Below, in pieces: positions 14,670-18,572 of a stretch of 18,572 nt of DNA. Origin of the DNA: Victivallales bacterium. GTDB taxonomy: Bacteria > Verrucomicrobiota > Lentisphaeria > Oligosphaerales > Lenti-02. A model generated the notes under the pieces. The model ran no database searches. It had not been told where the DNA came from and was given only the letters and a program-made list of their open reading frames with translations. The DNA is taken from NCBI GenBank assembly GCA_018648945.1, contig JABGQJ010000067.1, forward strand, positions 1 through 18,572. Reading direction: 5' to 3'. Each line of letters begins with the position of its first letter. Position 1 is the stretch's first letter. The translations under genes and the position numbers were made by a program.

Positions 14670-15524
14670 GTGCCCGTTCCTTTGACCGCAGAACTGCAAC
14701 GAATTCTTGAGCGCAAGCGGGCCCACGGGGTGCGCAACGTCAGCCTGTCCCCCAGCGTCTCCCAGGCCTTCTTCGAGCGGTCCCCGGCCTCGCCAACCGC
14801 GGCTCCGGCCAACCGTCCGGTCCGGCCGCAGCCAGCTGCCAGGCCCATGCCGTCCCCGGTCGCAGTCCCGGTGCCCAAGCCGTCGCCTGGCCCCCCCCGG
14901 GCTGCTCCGGCTCCGGCTCCCGTGCCCGCTGTTGCCGATCTGCCGCCGGTGGGCGGATTGCCGTGGGAGGATCTGCAGGCCTGTGTTGCGACCTGTCGGC
15001 TCTGCCAGCTCTGCACGGGGCGCACGAACACGGTGTTCGGCGATGGCGATCCCGATGCCCGTCTGATGTTCATCGGCGAGGGGCCTGGCTACGACGAGGA
15101 TCAGCAGGGGATCCCCTTCGTTGGCAAGGCCGGGCAGTTGCTGACCAAGATGATCCAGGCCATGCAGTTCGCCCGGTCCGAGGTCTACATTGCCAACATT
15201 GTCAAATGCCGTCCCCCGGGCAACCGCAACCCGGAGCCCGAGGAAGTGGCCGCCTGCCTGCCCTATCTGCACCGCCAGATCGAGCTGATCAAGCCGGCGG
15301 TGATCGTCTTGCTTGGGGCTGTGCCCCTGCGTTCGTTGATCGGCGGACGGAGCATCCGGCGCGAGCGGGGGGAGTGGCGCGAGTACCAAGGCATTCCCGT
15401 CATGCCCACCTTCCATCCCTCCTATCTTCTGCGCCTTCCGCAAGCCAAGCGCGATGTCTGGAACGACCTCCAGCAAGTCATGCAGCGCCTTGGCAAGGCC
15501 CCGCAGCCGCCCCGACAGCAGTAA
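14670..15524 (+). CDS. Family 4 uracil-DNA glycosylase with 4Fe-4S cluster and Pro/Ala-rich N-terminal extension
   Basis: The 284-residue enzyme removes uracil from DNA. The catalytic domain starts near residue 98: cysteines at 109 and 112, plus Cys180 (VKCRPPGNRNPEP) and Cys196 (AACLPYL), fit the four 4Fe-4S ligands of family 4. Motif A reads GEGPGYDEDQQGIPFVGKAG (136-155) and motif B MPTFHPSYLLR (245-255). The N-terminus carries a short helical piece (ELQRILERKRAHG) and then about 55 residues rich in Pro, Ala, Val and Arg, probably disordered. The start is GTG 14670, 3 nt after the purM stop, with GGAG 9 nt upstream inside purM, so coupling is likely. The extension is not needed for catalysis in compact family members and may mediate interactions. 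Confidence 0.92.
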   Translation: MPVPLTAELQRILERKRAHGVRNVSLSPSVSQAFFERSPASPTAAPANRPVRPQPAARPMPSPVAVPVPKPSPGPPRAAPAPAPVPAVADLPPVGGLPWEDLQACVATCRLCQLCTGRTNTVFGDGDPDARLMFIGEGPGYDEDQQGIPFVGKAGQLLTKMIQAMQFARSEVYIANIVKCRPPGNRNPEPEEVAACLPYLHRQIELIKPAVIVLLGAVPLRSLIGGRSIRRERGEWREYQGIPVMPTFHPSYLLRLPQAKRDVWNDLQQVMQRLGKAPQPPRQQ

Positions 15525-15549
15525 CACTAGTGCCTCCGAGGAGAAGCCG

Positions 15550-16893
15550 ATGTGGTTCCCTGTCCCGTTTTCACGTCGCCTACTGAGCGCCTTTGCGCTG
15601 ATCGTCCTTGCCGCCTTCACCTGCCCTGCACTGGAGCTGGTCAAGCCAGATCTCTCTGGCCCGCTTACGCTGGCCAGGGCAAAGCAGATCGCTCGCCAAG
15701 GCAACCCCGGCGTTGCCGCCAGTGCGGCGCGCGTCGATGCGGCCCTGGCCACTATTCGCGATGCGGCCGCCGCCTACTACCCACGGGTCAACATCTCCGC
15801 CATGATCAGCCACACCGAGGACGTCCCCTCGGCTACCGGAGGTGGTTCCACCTCGCGCAACTATGGGCTCAATAGCACGCTGAGCTACCTGGTTTTCGAT
15901 GGTCATGCCCGCAAATTCCGCGTCTTGGCGGCCAAGGCCAGCGCAGAAGGCGCCCGCGAGGCCCACCGCGAGGCGCAGCGCTTCCTCCTGCAATCCGTAG
16001 CGGCCGCCTACTACGAATGCCTGCTGGGTCGCGAATCCATGCTCGTCGCCAAGCGCGACGCCGACTTCAACCGGAAGCTGAGCGAGGAGACCCAGAAGCG
16101 CTTGGAAGCAGGCGCCGCTGCCCGCAGCGATGTACTCAATTTCGAGATTCGCACCACGGCCGCCGAAAGCCGGCATGTTCTCGCCGCCTTCGAGTACCGG
16201 ATCGCCAGGATCATCCTGGCCCAACTGATGGGCTTGCCGCGCGAGACTGCGCCCGACCGGTTGGAGCCCGTCCCGTTAGCCCCGCCCAATGGCGAGTTGC
16301 ACATCCCCGTGCTCACCGATGAACTGGACTATGCCCTTGCCCACCGGCCTGACCACCTGCAACTGGACGAGCGCATCAATCAGCTCAAGGCCAACCTGGC
16401 CACCGTCCGGAGTGGGTACCTGCCTACCGTGGGCGTCGCGGGTGGCTACGGCTGGTCCCGCGACAGCAATCCACGCTTCAACAGCAGCCGCGATGCGTCC
16501 TCCTACGTCGGGGTCGAGCTGAGCTGGGATGTATTCACTGGCGGTAGTACCAAGGCCCAGATGGCTCAACTCAGCGCCCAGATCCGCGCCGCGCAGCATA
16601 GCGTCACCCTCTCCCGTCTCGCCATCATCGGCGAATTGCGGCGACTGATCGAGGGGGCCACAGTTGCCAAGACGCAAGTGGAGCTCCAGACCAAGATCAA
16701 CAACATGACGGAGGAGGCCCGCAAGCTCGTCCGCAATGAGTACGTTGCCGGTCGCGCCTCCCTTACCCGCCTCAACGAGGCCCAGACTGACTTGGTCAGG
16801 GCTGCAGGGGATCTTGTCAAAGCCCGCATCCGCTACTGGCAGATCCTCGAAGACGTCGCCGCTGCTTCGGCCAAGAACCTGATCGGGAAGTAG
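15550..16893 (+). CDS. TolC-family outer membrane efflux protein
   Basis: The 447-residue protein belongs to the outer membrane factor family: trimeric beta-barrel and alpha-barrel channels that export drugs or proteins together with inner-membrane pumps. ATG 15550 has GAGGAG 6 nt upstream (15538-15543); the frame extends further upstream only into the glycosylase gene. A signal peptide covers about residues 1-27 (RRLLSAFALIVLAAFTCPALE). Two repeats of long amphipathic helices follow (LTLARAKQIARQGNPGVAASAARVDAA... and LAHRPDHLQLDERINQLKANLATVRSGYLPTVGVAGGYG), with tandem YYPRVNISAMISH and YLPTVGVAGGY strands and SSYVGVELSWDVFTGG. No membrane fusion protein or RND/ABC pump gene adjoins it, so its partner is encoded elsewhere. 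It follows the glycosylase by 25 nt. Confidence 0.88.
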   Translation: MWFPVPFSRRLLSAFALIVLAAFTCPALELVKPDLSGPLTLARAKQIARQGNPGVAASAARVDAALATIRDAAAAYYPRVNISAMISHTEDVPSATGGGSTSRNYGLNSTLSYLVFDGHARKFRVLAAKASAEGAREAHREAQRFLLQSVAAAYYECLLGRESMLVAKRDADFNRKLSEETQKRLEAGAAARSDVLNFEIRTTAAESRHVLAAFEYRIARIILAQLMGLPRETAPDRLEPVPLAPPNGELHIPVLTDELDYALAHRPDHLQLDERINQLKANLATVRSGYLPTVGVAGGYGWSRDSNPRFNSSRDASSYVGVELSWDVFTGGSTKAQMAQLSAQIRAAQHSVTLSRLAIIGELRRLIEGATVAKTQVELQTKINNMTEEARKLVRNEYVAGRASLTRLNEAQTDLVRAAGDLVKARIRYWQILEDVAAASAKNLIGK

Positions 16894-17024
16894 TCAACGG
16901 GCAGAATCTGGCAACGAGTCCGGCCCGGTGTCTTGCAGGCCCTGCTCGCTGTGGTACTGTTGCGCCCATGGTAGCCTTGTCTTGTTCTCCATGAACGTTG
17001 CCTCACCAGCTGGAGGATGGCGCG
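16894..17024. promoter_or_regulatory. Intergenic region before the DegT-type aminotransferase
   Basis: These 131 nt separate two genes read in the same direction and probably carry the promoter of the second. A compact inverted repeat GCAGG-C-CCTGC lies near 16935-16945. I see no U-tract terminator and no convincing -35/-10 pair. The ribosome site GGAGG is at 17012-17016. Confidence 0.3.
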
Positions 17025-18350
17025 ATGTCCGAGAAACTGGCGTTGTTTGGTGGTCCCAAGGCCGTGCAGACCCCGGTGGAGGATACCTTCACCTGGCCTG
17101 CTCTCGACCAAGCCGCCGAGGAGGCGGCCCTGGCAGTGCTCCGCCGCGGTGCCATGTCCGGGATGGACGTGACCCAGGAGTTCGAGAAGGAATACGCGGC
17201 CTGGCAGGGCACGGAGTACGCCCTGGCCTTCAGCAGTGGTACGGCGGCCCTACTGGCGGCTATGTATGCCTGCGGGGTCCGGGCTGGCGATGAGATCATC
17301 GCTCCGAGCCTGACCTACTGGGCCACGGCGCTGCCGGCGTTCTCGCTGCGGGCAAGCATCGTCTTTGCCGATGTGGAAGCGCACTCGCTCTGTCTGGACC
17401 CTGCGGACATCGAACACCGTATCACCGACCGCACCAAGGCCATCGTGGTGGTCCACTACTGCGCCTACCCGGCCGACATGGACCCGATCATGGAGATCGC
17501 CGAACGCCATGGCCTGAAGGTGATCGAGGATGTCAGCCATGCCCATGGCGGCATCTACAAGGGACGGAAGGTCGGCAGCATCGGCCATGCCGCTGGCATG
17601 TCGCTGATGAGCGGCAAGGCCCTGGCCATCGGCGAGGGTGGCATGATGACCACCAACGACCGGGACATCCACGAATACGCTACTGCGTGGGGCCACTACG
17701 GACGGTTCAACGACAGCATTCAGAACGCCGACCTGCGACCCTTCATGGGCTTGCCTATCGGTGGCTGCAAGGGGCGGATGCACCAGGTGAGCTCGGCGGT
17801 CGGGCGCGTGCAGCTGAGCGAGTACGACGCCAAGAACACTGAGATTCTGCAGGCCATGCACTACTTCTGGGATCTGCTCGAAGGCGTCCCCGGCATCAAA
17901 GCCCATCGCCCTCCGCGCAACTCCGACCGCGACATGGGCGGTTGGTATGCGGCCCACGGCCTGTACTGTCGCGAGGAATTGGGCGGCCTGTCCATTACGC
18001 GCTTCTGCCAAGCGGTGTCTGCGGAGGGCGTCTCCACCAGCCCCGGCTGCAATCGCCCGCTGCACCTCCATCCGCTACTCAACACCTGCGATATCTACGG
18101 CGAGGGAGCACCAACCGCCATCGTCCATGCCGACCGCGATCTCCGGCAGGGCCCAGGCAGTCTGCCTGTCACCGAGGCGGCAGGCAGGCACGCCTTCCGC
18201 ATCCCGTGGTTCAAGCACTTCCGCAAGGAACTGATCGAGGAACACGCCCTTGCCTTCCGCAAGGTCGCCGAGAACTACCAGGCCCTTCTCCCCGACGATC
18301 CCGGCGATGCCGAGAACCTGGGCGACTGGCACTTCTTCTCGCACGGTTGA
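17025..18350 (+). CDS. DegT/DnrJ/EryC1/StrS-family PLP aminotransferase
   Basis: The 441-residue fold-type I PLP enzyme belongs to the family that puts amino groups on nucleotide-linked keto-sugars or inososes. ATG 17025 has GGAGG 8 nt upstream. Visible are LALFGGPKAV (5-14), ALAFSSGTAALLAAMYACGV (66-85), GDEIIAPSLTYWAT (88-101), KVIEDVSHAHGG (165-176) with the cofactor-binding Asp169, and MSGKALAIGEGGMMTTND (195-212) with the PLP lysine at 198. The usual family form around this lysine is S-F-x-x-x-K; here it is S-L-M-S-G-K, which is compatible. There is a longer than average insert with GCNRPLHLHPLLNTCDIYG (341-359). No sugar-nucleotide genes adjoin it in the window, so the substrate is open. 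Non-coding repeats follow directly. Confidence 0.87.
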   Translation: MSEKLALFGGPKAVQTPVEDTFTWPALDQAAEEAALAVLRRGAMSGMDVTQEFEKEYAAWQGTEYALAFSSGTAALLAAMYACGVRAGDEIIAPSLTYWATALPAFSLRASIVFADVEAHSLCLDPADIEHRITDRTKAIVVVHYCAYPADMDPIMEIAERHGLKVIEDVSHAHGGIYKGRKVGSIGHAAGMSLMSGKALAIGEGGMMTTNDRDIHEYATAWGHYGRFNDSIQNADLRPFMGLPIGGCKGRMHQVSSAVGRVQLSEYDAKNTEILQAMHYFWDLLEGVPGIKAHRPPRNSDRDMGGWYAAHGLYCREELGGLSITRFCQAVSAEGVSTSPGCNRPLHLHPLLNTCDIYGEGAPTAIVHADRDLRQGPGSLPVTEAAGRHAFRIPWFKHFRKELIEEHALAFRKVAENYQALLPDDPGDAENLGDWHFFSHG

Positions 18351-18368
18351 GGAGGGGAGGAAGGAGGG

Positions 18369-18448
18369 GAATGATGGAATAGTGGAATGATGGAAGAAGG
18401 GAATGATGGAAGAAGGGAATGATGGAATGATGGAATGATGGAAGAGTG
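18369..18448 (+). repeat. Tandem array of ten 8-bp units (consensus GAATGATG)
   Basis: Starting 19 nt after the aminotransferase stop, ten 8-bp units run without a gap. Six are exact GAATGATG (starting at 18369, 18385, 18401, 18417, 18425 and 18433), one is GAATAGTG, two are GAAGAAGG and the last is GAAGAGTG. In the first part exact and variant units alternate, giving a 16-bp higher-order period. The 18 nt before the array are also purine-rich. The strand is strongly purine-biased. Confidence 0.9.
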
Positions 18449-18474
18449 GGGGACTGTTTGGGGTAGTGGGGAGA

Positions 18475-18508
18475 GGATCTGACGAATCGGTCGGATCTGA
18501 CGAATCGG
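18475..18508 (+). repeat. Direct repeat of a 16-bp sequence with 18-bp period
   Basis: GGATCTGACGAATCGG occurs at 18475-18490 and again at 18493-18508, separated by TC. The two copies are identical, and the second is followed by AC. An inverted CGGTC...GACCG pair spans the second copy. No coding frame fits here. Confidence 0.9.
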
Positions 18509-18545
18509 ACCGTTTCTCAAGAAGTCTGTTCGGCATTCTGTCCTC

Positions 18546-18561
18546 CCCCATTCCCCCATTC
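18546..18561 (-). repeat. Two 8-bp units related to the upstream array, inverted
   Basis: On the minus strand GAATGGGG is repeated twice in tandem, with the degenerate neighbour AAGGGATG before it. These match the GAAT-start, 8-bp period of the array at 18369-18448 but in the opposite orientation. The window ends 11 nt later, so the inverted array may be longer. Confidence 0.7.
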
Positions 18562-18572
18562 CATCCCTTCGG

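Noticed and set aside
15454..15549. Longer TolC start inside the glycosylase gene
   Set aside because: ATG 15550 has GAGGAG at proper spacing and begins a clean signal peptide.
13608..15752. 714-codon open frame on the minus strand
   Set aside because: It is exactly antisense to purM and the uracil-DNA glycosylase, has no recognisable domain, and is explained by high GC at third codon positions.
18075..18551. 158-codon minus-strand frame rich in Ser, Pro, His and Phe
   Set aside because: Its composition comes from translating the 8-bp repeat array and the antisense of the DegT-type gene.
18351..18572. CRISPR array
   Set aside because: The units are 8 bp and contiguous with no spacers, and the 18-bp unit occurs only twice with no spacer-like sequence.

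Overview
The window is GC-rich bacterial chromosome, densely packed with 13 protein genes on both strands and no RNA gene, CRISPR array or insertion sequence that I can recognise. Secreted multidomain carbohydrate-active-like proteins, a PQQ-type beta-propeller, a TolC-type outer-membrane protein and a lipoprotein indicate a Gram-negative, polysaccharide-degrading bacterium. The style suggests the PVC group (Lentisphaerota, Kiritimatiellota, Planctomycetota) or allied phyla such as Armatimonadota or Hydrogenedentota. This placement is inference from gene style; no taxonomic marker in the window was compared with a database.

Layout. Positions 1-4037 are all on the minus strand. Read in the direction of transcription they are a LysM lipoprotein, then an Lrp/AsnC regulator overlapping a class I aminotransferase, then a short TrmB tRNA methyltransferase, then a secreted heparinase-like protein that runs off the left edge. 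At 4162-8945 (plus) an RsmB-type 16S rRNA methyltransferase is followed after 2 nt by a 1165-residue secreted glycosidase-like protein. It converges on, and overlaps by 70 nt, a minus-strand gene (8876-10711) for a 611-residue protein that looks like a polysaccharide-lyase relative cut short at its C-terminus. A divergent intergenic region with a perfect 17-bp palindrome separates this from an exported PQQ/BamB-like propeller (10817-11905).

Next come a minus-strand pair, a sirtuin (TTG start) and an SDR oxidoreductase, then a plus-strand run of purM, a family 4 uracil-DNA glycosylase and a TolC-like gene. A DegT/DnrJ/EryC1-type aminotransferase follows. The last 222 nt are non-coding and repetitive: ten tandem 8-bp units, a duplicated 18-bp unit, and two related 8-bp units in inverted orientation.

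Functionally the window mixes housekeeping (tRNA and rRNA methylation, purine synthesis, DNA repair) with glycan-processing genes. The most interesting points are the two large proteins of uncertain family (5448-8945 and 8876-10711), the possible deletion or assembly junction where they meet, and the terminal repeat tract. I did not find a clearly defined new multi-gene system.
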